Source of the DNA: Variovorax sp. PBL-E5
GTDB taxonomy: Bacteria; Pseudomonadota; Gammaproteobacteria; Burkholderiales; Burkholderiaceae_C
DNA: 64,000 nucleotides
Direction: 5' to 3'
NCBI RefSeq assembly: GCF_901827185.1
Contig: NZ_LR594671.1
Location: 4,242,001 to 4,306,000, forward strand
A program made the translations under genes and the position numbers. Under the pieces are notes generated by a model. That model saw nothing but the letters and a program-made list of their open reading frames with translations, was not told the origin of the DNA and did not search any database. This document shows positions 17,909-27,169 of this stretch, one piece after another (positions within the stretch are counted from its first letter, which is position 1; the number at the start of each line of letters is the position of its first letter).

Positions 17909-18706
17909 TCAGTAGGTTCCGGGATAGGCGCCGCCGTCGACCAGCACGTTCTGCCCGGTCATGTAGGCCGCATGCATGCTGCAGAGAAAGGCGCAGATGG
18001 CACCGAATTCCGCCGGCGTTCCGAAGCGCCCGCCCGGAATGCTCTTCTGCCGCGCGGCGCGGATGGCCTCGACATCCTTGCCCGTTTTCTGGGCCGCCCC
18101 CGCCAGGGTTCCCTTCAGCCGATCGGTATCGAAGGAGCCGGGCAGCAGGTTGTTGATCGTCACGCCCTTGGCGGCGAGCGGCGTGCGCGCCACGCCGGCG
18201 ACGAAACCGGTGAGCCCGCTGCGCGCGCCGTTGGACAGGCCGAGGATGTCGATCGGCGCCTTCACCGAACTCGAGGTGATGTTGACGATGCGCCCGAACC
18301 CGCGTGCCGCCATGCCGTCGACCGTGGCCTTGATCAGCTCGATCGGGGTCAGCATGTTGGCGTCGACCGCCTTGATCCATGCTTGGCGGTCCCATTCGCG
18401 GAAGTCGCCGGGCGGCGGGCCGCCGGCGTTGGTGACCACGATGTCGAAGTCCTCGTGCAGCGCGAACACGGCCGCGCGGCCTTCGGGGGTCGTGATGTCG
18501 GCCGCGACCTGCTTCACGAAGGGTGCGGCGGCATGCCCGGCCGCGGCCTTCGACAGCGTCGCCGCCGCGGCCGCCAGCGCCTCGGCGCCGCGCGCCACGA
18601 TCACCACGTTGACGCCTTCGCGCACCAGCGCCTCGGCGCAGCCGAAGCCGAGCCCCTTGCTCGCGCCGCACACCAGCGCGGTCCTGCCTGCGATTCCCAG
18701 ATCCAT
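17909..18706 (-). CDS. SDR-family oxidoreductase
   Basis: A 265-residue short-chain dehydrogenase/reductase. The cofactor motif is GASKGLGFGCAEAL (TGxxxGxG type) near residue 13; NAGG follows; the active site is S (in NITSSSVKAP) with a variant region: the usual YxxxK is not obvious, and GLSNGARSGLTGFV occupies its place. That resembles the Bacillus-type 'SDR' group in which the tyrosine is replaced or shifted, so catalysis should be checked. The C-terminal MHAAYMTGQNVLVDGG is standard. The ATG at 18706 has GAAGGAAC upstream; a longer frame to 18808 overlaps the transporter gene. The substrate is unknown. Confidence 0.9.
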   Translation of the reverse strand: MDLGIAGRTALVCGASKGLGFGCAEALVREGVNVVIVARGAEALAAAAATLSKAAAGHAAAPFVKQVAADITTPEGRAAVFALHEDFDIVVTNAGGPPPGDFREWDRQAWIKAVDANMLTPIELIKATVDGMAARGFGRIVNITSSSVKAPIDILGLSNGARSGLTGFVAGVARTPLAAKGVTINNLLPGSFDTDRLKGTLAGAAQKTGKDVEAIRAARQKSIPGGRFGTPAEFGAICAFLCSMHAAYMTGQNVLVDGGAYPGTY

Positions 18707-18722
18707 GTTCGTTCCTTCGGGC

Positions 18723-19643
18723 TCAGCGCCCCGTTCGTGTGAAGACAAAGATGCCGGCGATGACCAGGATGGTGCCCGCCGCGATCCATGCCGTGAAAGG
18801 TTCACCAAGGATAACCACGCCCATCAGGATGGTCGATAGCGGCCCGACCATGCCGGTCTGCGCCGCCAGGGCGGGGCCGATGCGCTCGATCGCCATCATC
18901 ACGGCGAGCACGGGCACGGCGGTGCACAGCACGGCATTGAGGATCGACAGCCAGATCACCGCGGGCGCCACGGCCAGCGCCGCGCCCACCGGCCGCAGCA
19001 GCACGAACTGCGCGATGCACAGCACGCAGGCCACGCTGGTCGCCAGGCCCACCAGCCTGAGCGAGCCGAGCCGCTTGACGTACTCGCCGCTCGCGACCAG
19101 GTAGACCGCATAGCTGACGGCGCTGAGGAAGACCAGCAGCGTGCCCCAGGCGGCACTCGCACTTTGCCCGAGCTGCACCTCGTGGCCGAAGACCAGCAGC
19201 ACCCCCATGTAGCTGACCGCCATGCCCGCGACCTGCCAGCGCGTGATGCGCCGCCGGTAGACGATCCATCCGAACAGCAGCACCAGCGTCGGATTGAGAT
19301 AGAGCACCAGCCGCTCCAGGCTGGCCGTGATGTAGGCGAGGCCGGCGAAGTCCAGGAAGCTCGAGAGGTAGTAGCCCGAGAAGCCCAGCGCCAGCACGCC
19401 GGTCCAGTCGCGCCGCGTGAGGGCCGGCTTGCCGCGCCCGGCCCACCAGGCCATCAGCGCGAACATCGGCAGCGCGAACAGCATGCGCAGCATGATGAGC
19501 GTGACCGCATCGACGCCGTAGCGATAGGCCAGCTTGACGATGATCGCCTTGCCGCTGAACGCGATCGCGCCGAAGGTCGCGAGAAGAAGCCCCGATCCGA
19601 CCGGCTTGTGAGCGGGTTGCCCTGTCGTGGCGCCTGCCTGCAT
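18723..19643 (-). CDS. EamA/DMT-family transporter
   Basis: A 306-residue inner-membrane protein with about ten hydrophobic segments arranged as two EamA repeats (for example LLLATFGAIAFSGKAIIVKLAYR and SLERLVLYLNPTLVLLFGWIVYRR in the first, and GTLLVFLSAVSYAVYLVASGEYV in the second). The family exports amino acids, metabolites or drugs. It begins 6 bases after the gamma-glutamyltransferase gene and probably shares its transcript, which hints at an amino-acid or peptide-related substrate; this is inference. Confidence 0.92.
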   Translation of the reverse strand: MQAGATTGQPAHKPVGSGLLLATFGAIAFSGKAIIVKLAYRYGVDAVTLIMLRMLFALPMFALMAWWAGRGKPALTRRDWTGVLALGFSGYYLSSFLDFAGLAYITASLERLVLYLNPTLVLLFGWIVYRRRITRWQVAGMAVSYMGVLLVFGHEVQLGQSASAAWGTLLVFLSAVSYAVYLVASGEYVKRLGSLRLVGLATSVACVLCIAQFVLLRPVGAALAVAPAVIWLSILNAVLCTAVPVLAVMMAIERIGPALAAQTGMVGPLSTILMGVVILGEPFTAWIAAGTILVIAGIFVFTRTGR

Positions 19644-19649
19644 CGACGC

Positions 19650-21263
19650 TCAGTACCCGGCGGCCTGGCCGTCGCGGCGCGCATCGCTCGCCGCCACGTA
19701 GCCCTCGACCGCCGGATCGCCCGCGCGCCAGATGAACTGGCCGGCGCCGAAGTCCTGGTAGGAGTCGTTGATGACCTGGACCTGGTGGCCGAGCTCGCCC
19801 AGGCCCTGCACCATGGCCGGGTCCATGCTGCCTTCGGCGTTGATCTCGAGGCCGCTGTTGAAGCGCCAGCGCGGCGCGTCGCAGGCCGCCTGCGGGTTCT
19901 GGCCGTGGTCGAGCATGCGCACCAGAGTCTGCATGTGGCCCTGCGGCTGCATGTTGCCGCCCATCACGCCGAAGCTCATCACCGGCTTGCCGTCCTTGGT
20001 GAGGAAGGCGGGAATGATGGTGTGGAACGGCCTCTTGCGCGGCTCGACCCCATTGGGATGCTTCTCGTCGAGCGTGAAGCCGTGGCCGCGGTTCTGCAGG
20101 CTGATGCCGAACTCGGGTTCCACGCAGCCCGAGCCGAAGCCCATGTAGTTGCTCTGGATGAAGCTCACCATCATGCCGCGCTCGTCGGCCGCGGTGAGGT
20201 AGATGGTGCCGCCCTTGACCGGGTTGCCGGCCTTGAAGTCCTGTGCCTTTTTCACGTTGATGAGTTTGGCACGCGAAGCGAGGTAGGCGCCATCGAGCAT
20301 TTGCAGTGGGCTCAGCTCCATCGACGAGGGGTCGGACACGTAGCGGTAGGTGTCGGCGAAGGCGAGCTTCATGGCCTCGATCTGTAGATGCTGCGCGGCG
20401 ACCGAGTCGACCGGGATCGACGCCATGTCGAAGTGTTCGAGGATGCCGAGTGCGATCAGCGCCGCGATGCCCTGGCCGTTGGGCGGGATCTCGTGCAGCG
20501 TGTGGCCGCGGTAGGTCTGCGAGATCGGCTCGACCCATTCGGGCCGCCAGTTGGAGAGATCGCGCACCTTGAGGCTGCCGCCGTTGGCGTTGGAGAATCG
20601 CTCGATCGCCTCGGCGATCTCGCCGCTGTAGAAGGCGTCGCCCTTGGTGGCGGCGATGGCCTTCAGCGCGCGCGCGGCCGCCGGGAACTTGAACAGGTCG
20701 CCGACCTGCGGCGCGCGGCCCCAGGGCAGGAAAGTCTGCGCGAAGCCCGGATGGGACTGCAGGATCGGCGTCGCCGCAGCCCACTTCTGCTGCACCACCG
20801 GCGGCACCAGGTAGCCGCGCTCGGCGATCTCGATGGCCGGCGCCATCAGGTCCTCGAAGGGCAGCTTGCCGAAGTGTTCGGACAGCATGACCCAGCTGCC
20901 GACGGCACCGGGCACGGTGACCGAATCCATGCCGCGCTGCGGCGGCGTGGCGGCGTTGTTGCCGTACTTGCGGCGGAAGTACTCGGGCGTCCAGGTCTCC
21001 GGCGAGCAGCCGGAGGCATTGAGGCCGTGCAGCCGCTCGCCGTCCCACAGGATGCAGAAGGAATCGCTGCCCAGGCCGTTGCTGACGGGTTCGACCAGCG
21101 TCATCACGGCGGCGGTCGCCACCGCGGCATCGACGGCATTGCCGCCCTGCTGCAGGATGCGCAGCCCGGCCTGGGCTGCCAGCGGGTGCGAGGTCGAGAC
21201 GACATTGCGTGCGAAGACCGGAATGCGCGTCGAGGTGTAGGGGTTGGCGTAATCGAATTTCAT
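19650..21263 (-). CDS. Gamma-glutamyltransferase family protein
   Basis: It belongs to the Ntn-hydrolase family that cleaves gamma-glutamyl bonds such as glutathione, or acylates cephalosporin-like amides. The 537-residue chain matches the GGT/GAA length. The likely autoprocessing nucleophile is the Thr in NPVKGGTIYLTAADE, about residue 355, followed by SFIQSNYMGFGSG and NRGHGFTLDEKHPN in the small subunit. N-terminal LAAQAGLRILQQGGNAVDAAVA is typical. No signal peptide is obvious, so it may be cytoplasmic. The start at ATG 21263, 4 bases after the receptor gene's stop, is preferred over an overlapping TTG at 21278. Confidence 0.92.
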   Translation of the reverse strand: MKFDYANPYTSTRIPVFARNVVSTSHPLAAQAGLRILQQGGNAVDAAVATAAVMTLVEPVSNGLGSDSFCILWDGERLHGLNASGCSPETWTPEYFRRKYGNNAATPPQRGMDSVTVPGAVGSWVMLSEHFGKLPFEDLMAPAIEIAERGYLVPPVVQQKWAAATPILQSHPGFAQTFLPWGRAPQVGDLFKFPAAARALKAIAATKGDAFYSGEIAEAIERFSNANGGSLKVRDLSNWRPEWVEPISQTYRGHTLHEIPPNGQGIAALIALGILEHFDMASIPVDSVAAQHLQIEAMKLAFADTYRYVSDPSSMELSPLQMLDGAYLASRAKLINVKKAQDFKAGNPVKGGTIYLTAADERGMMVSFIQSNYMGFGSGCVEPEFGISLQNRGHGFTLDEKHPNGVEPRKRPFHTIIPAFLTKDGKPVMSFGVMGGNMQPQGHMQTLVRMLDHGQNPQAACDAPRWRFNSGLEINAEGSMDPAMVQGLGELGHQVQVINDSYQDFGAGQFIWRAGDPAVEGYVAASDARRDGQAAGY

Positions 21264-21267
21264 GGTC

Positions 21268-22236
21268 TCAATCGGCAATGATCTTGCGGTCGATGATGAT
21301 CTTCTTCCACTTGGCGGCGTCCTGCGCGACCAGGGTGGCGAGCTGTGCCGGCGTGCTGGTCGCCGGTTCGATGCCCAGGCGCGCCAGCTTGTCGCGCACC
21401 TCGGGGTCGCTGAGCGCCTCGTTGGCCGCCGTGTTGACGCGTGTCACCACGTCGGCCGGCAGGCCCTTCGGGCCATAGAGCCCGAACCACGTGTTCGACT
21501 CGAAGCCAGGCAGCGTGTCGGCGATCGGCGGCAGCTCGGGCGCCAGCGGGCTGCGCTTGAGGGACGTCACGCCCAGCGCGCGCAAGCGGCCGTTGCGCAC
21601 GTGCGGCATGCCGGTGGGCAGCGAATCGAACAGCACGTCCACCTTGCCGCTGATCAGATCCGGGATCGCCAGCGCCGTGCCCTTGTAGGGAATGTGGGTG
21701 ACGAACACACCGGCCTGCGACTTGAACAGCTCGGCCGTGAGCTGCACGATGGTGCCGTTGCCGCTCGAGGCGTAGTTGAGCTTGCCGGGGTTCTTCTTCG
21801 CGTAGTCGATCCATTCGCGCACCGTCTTCGCCGGCGCATCGTTGGGCACGAGCATGATGCTCGGCGCGTCGCCGACGTGCGCGATCGGCGTGAAGTCGCG
21901 CACCACGTCGTAGGGCAGCTTGTTGATCGAAGGCCCGATCGAGTGCGTGCTGCTGGTCGCCAGCAGCAGCGTGTAGCCGTCGGGCTGCGCCTTGGCGGCG
22001 TAGTCGGATCCGATCGCGCCGCCTGCGCCGGGCTTGTTGTCGATGATCAGTTGCGCGCCGAGCTTCTCGCTCATCTTCTGGCCCAGCGTGCGCGCGAACA
22101 GATCGGTCGCACCCCCGGCCGGAAAAGGCACGACCAGACGGACCGGCTTGGACGGATAGCCCTGCGCAAGGCCGCTGGAAGATACGGCCAGGCAAAGCGC
22201 TGCGGCGCACGCCTGGAGGAACAGGATTCGTTTCAT
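21268..22236 (-). CDS. Tripartite tricarboxylate transporter receptor (Bug family)
   Basis: A periplasmic solute-binding protein of 322 residues. A signal peptide (MKRILFLQACAAALCLAVSSSGLAQG) is followed by the family start YPSKPVRLVVPFPAGGATD, then NKPGAGGAIG and HIPYKGTALAIPDLISGKVDV, all hallmarks of Bug receptors (TctC type). These bind organic acids or amino-acid-like ligands. It forms an operon with the downstream gamma-glutamyltransferase and exporter genes, so its ligand may be an acyl- or gamma-glutamyl-type compound. The matching TctAB permease lies beyond the divergent LysR gene. Confidence 0.93.
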   Translation of the reverse strand: MKRILFLQACAAALCLAVSSSGLAQGYPSKPVRLVVPFPAGGATDLFARTLGQKMSEKLGAQLIIDNKPGAGGAIGSDYAAKAQPDGYTLLLATSSTHSIGPSINKLPYDVVRDFTPIAHVGDAPSIMLVPNDAPAKTVREWIDYAKKNPGKLNYASSGNGTIVQLTAELFKSQAGVFVTHIPYKGTALAIPDLISGKVDVLFDSLPTGMPHVRNGRLRALGVTSLKRSPLAPELPPIADTLPGFESNTWFGLYGPKGLPADVVTRVNTAANEALSDPEVRDKLARLGIEPATSTPAQLATLVAQDAAKWKKIIIDRKIIAD

Positions 22237-22303
22237 GGTGCTGCTGGATTGTGAATCTCGATGGAGGAAAGCGAATGCTAAGCAAGCACGAGCCATCAAG
22301 CCA

Positions 22304-22335
22304 GATAATCCAGATTATCGAACTATGAACCATAG
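22304..22335. promoter_or_regulatory. Two adjacent dyads between the Bug receptor and LysR genes
   Basis: The first dyad is GATAAT-CCAG-ATTATC (22304-22319), a perfect 6-bp inverted repeat with a T-N11-A core as expected for LysR-type binding sites. The second, CTATG-AAC-CATAG (22323-22335), lies right in front of the LysR start codon. They sit in the divergent promoter region. Probable binding site of the neighbouring LysR protein, by position and symmetry only. Confidence 0.55.
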
Positions 22336-22337
22336 TG

Positions 22338-23261
22338 ATGACAAGATCGGCCTCCGAAGAGATCTCGCTGCAGCAGCTCCGGGCCCTGGCAGCGGTCGCC
22401 GAGACGGGTAGCTTCACGCTCGCGGCCGAGGCCTTGCAGCTCACGCAGCCCGCGATCAGCCACCTGATCAAGCGCATGGAACACGATCTGGGTCAACCGC
22501 TGCTCGTGCGCGGTCGCCGCATCCGCATCACCAACGCGGGCCAGATGATGGTCGACACGGCGGTGCGCACGCTTCGGTTGATCGACGAGTCGGTGCGCAC
22601 CTGCAGATCGCAGTCCCAACTGCGCGAGGGACGCGTGGTGCTGGCGGTCGGACATCTGACGGCAGCCGCCCTGCTGCCCCCGCTGCTCGGGCGCTTTTCG
22701 GTGCGCTTTCCTGCGCTCGCGACCTCGCTGATGGACAGCACGGCCGAGCAGATGATTTCGCGCATCCTCTCGCAGGAGGCCGATCTCGGCTTCGGTTCGG
22801 ACATCGGCCAGGAGCACTCGGAACTCGCGACGGAGCCGCTTTTCAGCGAGCGCATGGCCGTGTTCGTGCGTGAGGATCATCCCCTGGCCAAGGGAACGGC
22901 GATCGATGCCAGGCAGTTGGAGTCGCTGCCCTTCATCCATGTCAATCCGGACGCCAATGTGTGGCGGTCCGTCAGCCGGCAGCTGTCGAGCGTGGTCAAG
23001 GTCTCGCGCGGGGTCCACCACGTGTCGATGCTGTCGACGGCATTCGGCCTGATCCAGGCGGGCGCTGGCGTCGCACTGCTGCCGCGCTATGTGGACGTCC
23101 TGATGCCCGCCAATCTGCGGGCAGTGGCCGTCACGCGCCCGGTGCTGGAATATCCGGTGGTCGCCGTGCGCCTGGCCAAGCATCCGCTCAGCCCGGCCGC
23201 CATGGCCTTTCTGGCCATGGCGAGGCAGCACATTCAGCCGCCGCGCAAGCCGGGCTCGTGA
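22338..23261 (+). CDS. LysR-family transcriptional regulator
   Basis: A 307-residue regulator with an N-terminal winged helix (LQQLRALAAVAETGSFTLAAEALQLTQPAISHLIKRMEHDLGQ) and a type 2 periplasmic-binding-like effector domain (about residues 90-300, e.g. VNPDANVWRSVSRQ). It lies divergent from the Bug-receptor operon and converges on tctAB, a typical position for a regulator of the transport system and its substrate. The inducer is probably the transported organic acid. The ATG at 22338 is chosen; a GTG one codon upstream is equally possible, and no strong ribosome site is seen. Confidence 0.92.
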   Translation: MTRSASEEISLQQLRALAAVAETGSFTLAAEALQLTQPAISHLIKRMEHDLGQPLLVRGRRIRITNAGQMMVDTAVRTLRLIDESVRTCRSQSQLREGRVVLAVGHLTAAALLPPLLGRFSVRFPALATSLMDSTAEQMISRILSQEADLGFGSDIGQEHSELATEPLFSERMAVFVREDHPLAKGTAIDARQLESLPFIHVNPDANVWRSVSRQLSSVVKVSRGVHHVSMLSTAFGLIQAGAGVALLPRYVDVLMPANLRAVAVTRPVLEYPVVAVRLAKHPLSPAAMAFLAMARQHIQPPRKPGS

Positions 23262-23269
23262 CGCCGGAT

Positions 23270-24781
23270 TCAATCCTCGACGAAAGCCTCTTCGCGCTTG
23301 GATTTGACCGCAGGCAGCAGCACGATCACCAGCAGCAATACGGCGGCGGCCAGCAGCCCGGCCGAGATCGGCCGCGACACGAACACGCTCCAGTCGCCGC
23401 GCGACAGCAGCAGCGCGCGGCGCAGGTTCTCCTCCATCATCGGCCCGAGGATGAAGCCCAGCAGCAGCGGCGCCGGTTCGCAGCCGAGCTTGAAGAACAG
23501 GTAGCCGATGAAGCCGAAGGCGCCGACCATCCAGACGTCGAAGGTGTTGTTGTTGGTCGAGTACACGCCGATCGCGCAGAACAGCACGATCGCCGGGAAC
23601 AGGTACCTGTAGGGCACCGACAGCAGCTTGATCCACATGCCGATCAGCGGCAGGTTCAGGACCACCAGCATCGCATTGCCGATCCACATCGAGGCAATCA
23701 AGCCCCAGAACAGCTCGGGGTTGCTGGTCATGACCTGCGGGCCGGGCTGGATGTTGTGGATGGTCATCGCGCCCACCATCAGCGCCATCACCGCGTTGGG
23801 CGGAATGCCCAGCGTGAGCAGCGGGATGAAGGAGGTCTGCGCGCCGGCATTGTTGGCCGACTCGGGCGCCGCCACGCCGCGGATGTTGCCCTTGCCGAAG
23901 GGCACTTCGCCGGGGTGCAGCTTGGTCTTCTTCTCGATCGTGTAGGCCGCGAAGGCCGACAGCAAGGCGCCGCCGCCGGGCAGGATGCCGAGCGAACAAC
24001 CCAGCGCCGTGCCGCGCAGGACCGCGGGCAGCATGCGCTTGAAGTCCTCCTTGGTCGGGAACAGGCCCGAGACCTTGGCGGTGAAGACCTCGCGCTCGTC
24101 GTCGGGCCGCGACAGGTTGGCGATGATCTCGCCATAGCCGAACACGCCCATCGCGATCGCGACGAAGCCGATGCCGTCGGTCAGCTCCGGGATGTCGAAG
24201 CTGTAGCGCGCGACGCCAGAGTTGACGTCGGTGCCGACCAGGCCGAGCAGGAGACCCAGCACGATCATGCCGATGGCCTTGAGCAGCGAGCCCGAGGCCA
24301 GCACCACGGCGCCGATCAGGCCGAGGATCATCAACGAGAAGTACTCGGCCGGCCCGAACTTGAAGGCCAACTCGGTCAGCGGCGGCGCGAAGGCCGCCAG
24401 GATCAAGGTGCCCACGCAACCGGCGAAGAACGACCCCAGGCCGGCGGCGGCCAGTGCAGGTCCGGCACGCCCTCTTCGGGCCATCTGGTAGCCGTCGATC
24501 ACCGTCACGACCGAGGACGACTCGCCGGGCAGGTTGACCAGGATGGCGGTGGTGGAGCCGCCGTACTGCGCGCCGTAGTAGATGCCCGCGAGCATGATCA
24601 GCGCCGACACCGGCGGCAGCGCGTAGGTGGCCGGCAGCAGCATCGCGATGGTGGCCACCGGGCCGATGCCCGGCAGCACGCCGATCAGCGTGCCCAGGAT
24701 GCAGCCGATCAGGCAGTACAGCAGGTTGGTGAAGGTGAAGGCGACACCGAAACCGATGGAGAGGTTGTTGATCAGGTCCAT
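23270..24781 (-). CDS. tctA: Tripartite tricarboxylate transporter large permease TctA
   Basis: The 503-residue large inner-membrane subunit of the TctCBA secondary transporter. It has about twelve membrane segments and the family signatures GTLIGVLPGIGPVATIAMLLP and AGIYYGAQYGGSTTAILVNLPGE. It is coded 7 bases after tctB. It should work with TctB and a Bug receptor to import carboxylates driven by the ion gradient. It ends 8 bases from the convergent LysR stop. Confidence 0.96.
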   Translation of the reverse strand: MDLINNLSIGFGVAFTFTNLLYCLIGCILGTLIGVLPGIGPVATIAMLLPATYALPPVSALIMLAGIYYGAQYGGSTTAILVNLPGESSSVVTVIDGYQMARRGRAGPALAAAGLGSFFAGCVGTLILAAFAPPLTELAFKFGPAEYFSLMILGLIGAVVLASGSLLKAIGMIVLGLLLGLVGTDVNSGVARYSFDIPELTDGIGFVAIAMGVFGYGEIIANLSRPDDEREVFTAKVSGLFPTKEDFKRMLPAVLRGTALGCSLGILPGGGALLSAFAAYTIEKKTKLHPGEVPFGKGNIRGVAAPESANNAGAQTSFIPLLTLGIPPNAVMALMVGAMTIHNIQPGPQVMTSNPELFWGLIASMWIGNAMLVVLNLPLIGMWIKLLSVPYRYLFPAIVLFCAIGVYSTNNNTFDVWMVGAFGFIGYLFFKLGCEPAPLLLGFILGPMMEENLRRALLLSRGDWSVFVSRPISAGLLAAAVLLLVIVLLPAVKSKREEAFVED

Positions 24782-24788
24782 TTTTTTC

Positions 24789-25277
24789 TCAGCCCGTGAT
24801 GAAGGTCGGCCAGACCTGGATCTGCAGCTTGAGGGCCCAGATGAACGCGACGTAGCTGCCGACCGCCAGCACGGTGGCCAGGATCAGCACCTTGCGAAGA
24901 TTGAACTCGCTGCCTGCGAGGCTCGCGATGATGACCAACGCGTAGATCGCGAGGATCATCCCCATGGCCGGCAGGCCGATGCTCGGCAATCCGCCGAGCA
25001 GCACGCCGAACGCGAGGTTGGCGCCGAGGATGAAGACGACCTGCTTCCAGGCCCATTTGCCGATCTTGTCGCCGTCGGTGGTTTCGACGGCGAGGCCGGC
25101 GAACATGATGCCGAGGCCGATCAGCGCCATCACGACGCCCAGCATGAGCGGGAAATAGCCGGGGCCCATGCGCGCGCCGTTGCCAACGGTGTAGGTGGTG
25201 GCGCCCCACGCGAACCCGATGCCGACGACGGCGAACATCAGCCCGGCGAAGAAGTCCTTCTGACTCTTTATTCTCAC
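24789..25277 (-). CDS. tctB: Tripartite tricarboxylate transporter small permease TctB
   Basis: A 162-residue membrane protein with four hydrophobic segments (LMFAVVGIGFAWGA, FPLMLGVVMALIGLGIMFAG, VVFILGANLAFGVLL, ILATVLAVGSYVAFIWAL), the MGPGYFP motif and the length of TctB. It is translated just before TctA from the same strand. No receptor gene is next to it; the nearest is the Bug gene beyond lysR. Confidence 0.93.
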   Translation of the reverse strand: MRIKSQKDFFAGLMFAVVGIGFAWGATTYTVGNGARMGPGYFPLMLGVVMALIGLGIMFAGLAVETTDGDKIGKWAWKQVVFILGANLAFGVLLGGLPSIGLPAMGMILAIYALVIIASLAGSEFNLRKVLILATVLAVGSYVAFIWALKLQIQVWPTFITG

Positions 25278-25379
25278 GAACAGTCTCCACGAAAAAATCG
25301 ATCGGGCGATTGTGGAGTCAGGTGAGAGTCAGATTGATGTGGGTTCCACCTACCGAAGATTCAGGGTATTCCCGCAGCG

Positions 25380-27167
25380 TCAGGACTCGAGCGGCGGCGT
25401 CGCGCTCAACACTTCCTCGATGGTCGTGACGCCCTCGGCCACGCGCAGCGCGCCGGCCAGGCGCAGCGGGCGCATGCCGTCGAGCACGGCCCGCTTGCGC
25501 AGACCGGCCAGGTTCGGTTCCTTGTTGACCAGCGCCTTGAAGTCCTCGCCGATCGTCAGCAGCTCGTAGAGCCCCATGCGGCCCATGTAGCCGGTCATGC
25601 GGCAATCGACGCAGCCGACCGGCTTGTACGCGCGCACCGAACCGCTGATCTGCCACGGCTTCACGAACTCCGCGAGCTTCTCGCGCGTGATCGACGCATC
25701 GGGCTGCTTGCAATGCGTGCACAGCGTGCGCACCAGGCGCTGCGCCAGCACGCCGAGCATCGTGGCGTTGACGAGGTAGGAAGGCACGCCCAGCTCCATC
25801 AGGCGCGTGATCGCGCTGGGCGCATCGTTGGTGTGCAGCGTGCTGAAAACGAGGTGGCCGGTGAGCGCGGCCTGCACCGCCATCTCGGCGGTGGCGATGT
25901 CGCGGATCTCGCCGACCATGATGATGTCCGGGTCCTGCCGCATCAGCGCACGCAGTCCCTCGGTGAAGCCGAAGTCGAGCTGCGGCTGCACCTGCGTCTG
26001 GTTGAAGGAGGGCTCGATCATCTCGATCGGGTCCTCGACCGTGCTCACGTTCACCTCTTCGGTCGCGACGCGCTTGAGCGTGGAATAGAGGGTGGTGGTC
26101 TTGCCCGAGCCGGTCGGCCCGGTCACCAGGATGATGCCGTGCGGCCGCGTCACCAGATGCTCCCAGCGCTCTGCATCGTGCTGAGCGAAGCCGAGCGCAT
26201 CGAGGTCCTTGACGGCGGTGTCGGGATCGAAGATCCGCATCACCATCTTCTCGCCGAAGGCCGTCGGCAAGGTCGACAGGCGCATCTCGACCTCGTCGCC
26301 GCGGATGTTGCGGGTCTTGATGCGGCCGTCCAGCGGCCGGCGCTTCTCGACCACATCCATGCGGCCGAGCAGCTTGATGCGCGAGACCATCGCATTCATC
26401 ACGCCCATCGGCATCTGGTAGGCGGGATGCAGCACGCCGTCGATGCGAAAGCGGATCACGCCCTGCTCGCGCCGCGGCTCGAGATGGATGTCGCTGGCGC
26501 GCTGGTCGAAGGCGTATTGCCAGAGCCAGTCGACCACCTGCACCACGCTCTGGTCGTTGGCATCGAGCTGCTTGTTGCTCTTGCCGAGCTCGACCAACTG
26601 CTCGAAGCTGGCGCCACCCGTATTGCTGCCGGCCTTCTGCGCCGCCCGCACCGACTTGGCCAGCGCGAAGAACTCCGCCGTGTAGCGCTGGATGTCGACC
26701 GGGTTGGCGACCACGCGCCGCACGGTGCGCCGCGACTGGCGCTCGACCTCCGACACCCAGTCGGTGAGAAAGGGCTCGGCCGTGGCCACCACCACCTCGC
26801 TGGACGTGACCTGCACCGGCAGCACCTTGTGGCGCTCGGCATAGGCCGCGCTCATCGTGTCGGCCACCTTGCCGACATCGACCCTGAGCGGATCGATGCG
26901 CAGGTACTTCAGGCCGGCGCGCCCGGCCAGCCACTCGCTGAGCATCTCCAGGTCGAGCGGCTTGCCGTCGCTCTCGCGCGTCATCGCGACATTGGCAAGG
27001 CGCAGCAGCGGCCCCTGCCGGCTCTCGGCCTGCGCGCAGCGCGCGAGCGTGCGCTTGGCCTCGACCGGCGAGATCACGCCGTCCTTGGCGAGCCACTCGA
27101 TCACGCGCCGCAGATCGAGCGGGCCTTCGTGGCGGGAGGAAGCTGCAGGGGAAGAAACGGCACTCAT
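25380..27167 (-). CDS. GspE/PulE-type secretion ATPase
   Basis: A 595-residue hexameric ATPase of the type II secretion/type IV pilus family. The N-terminal MshEN-like domain is residues about 30-200. The ATPase core has Walker A GPTGSGKTTT, an Asp box (VEDPIEMIEPS), Walker B-like ALMRQDPDIIMVGEIRD and a His box (TGHLVFSTLHTND). A zinc-binding tetracysteine CTHCKQPD...CVDCRMTGYMGR follows. None of the other gsp or pil genes is nearby. The start at ATG 27167, two bases after the upstream stop, is preferred over one at 27221. It may serve a secretion system encoded elsewhere. Confidence 0.9.
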   Translation of the reverse strand: MSAVSSPAASSRHEGPLDLRRVIEWLAKDGVISPVEAKRTLARCAQAESRQGPLLRLANVAMTRESDGKPLDLEMLSEWLAGRAGLKYLRIDPLRVDVGKVADTMSAAYAERHKVLPVQVTSSEVVVATAEPFLTDWVSEVERQSRRTVRRVVANPVDIQRYTAEFFALAKSVRAAQKAGSNTGGASFEQLVELGKSNKQLDANDQSVVQVVDWLWQYAFDQRASDIHLEPRREQGVIRFRIDGVLHPAYQMPMGVMNAMVSRIKLLGRMDVVEKRRPLDGRIKTRNIRGDEVEMRLSTLPTAFGEKMVMRIFDPDTAVKDLDALGFAQHDAERWEHLVTRPHGIILVTGPTGSGKTTTLYSTLKRVATEEVNVSTVEDPIEMIEPSFNQTQVQPQLDFGFTEGLRALMRQDPDIIMVGEIRDIATAEMAVQAALTGHLVFSTLHTNDAPSAITRLMELGVPSYLVNATMLGVLAQRLVRTLCTHCKQPDASITREKLAEFVKPWQISGSVRAYKPVGCVDCRMTGYMGRMGLYELLTIGEDFKALVNKEPNLAGLRKRAVLDGMRPLRLAGALRVAEGVTTIEEVLSATPPLES

Positions 27168-27169
27168 GG

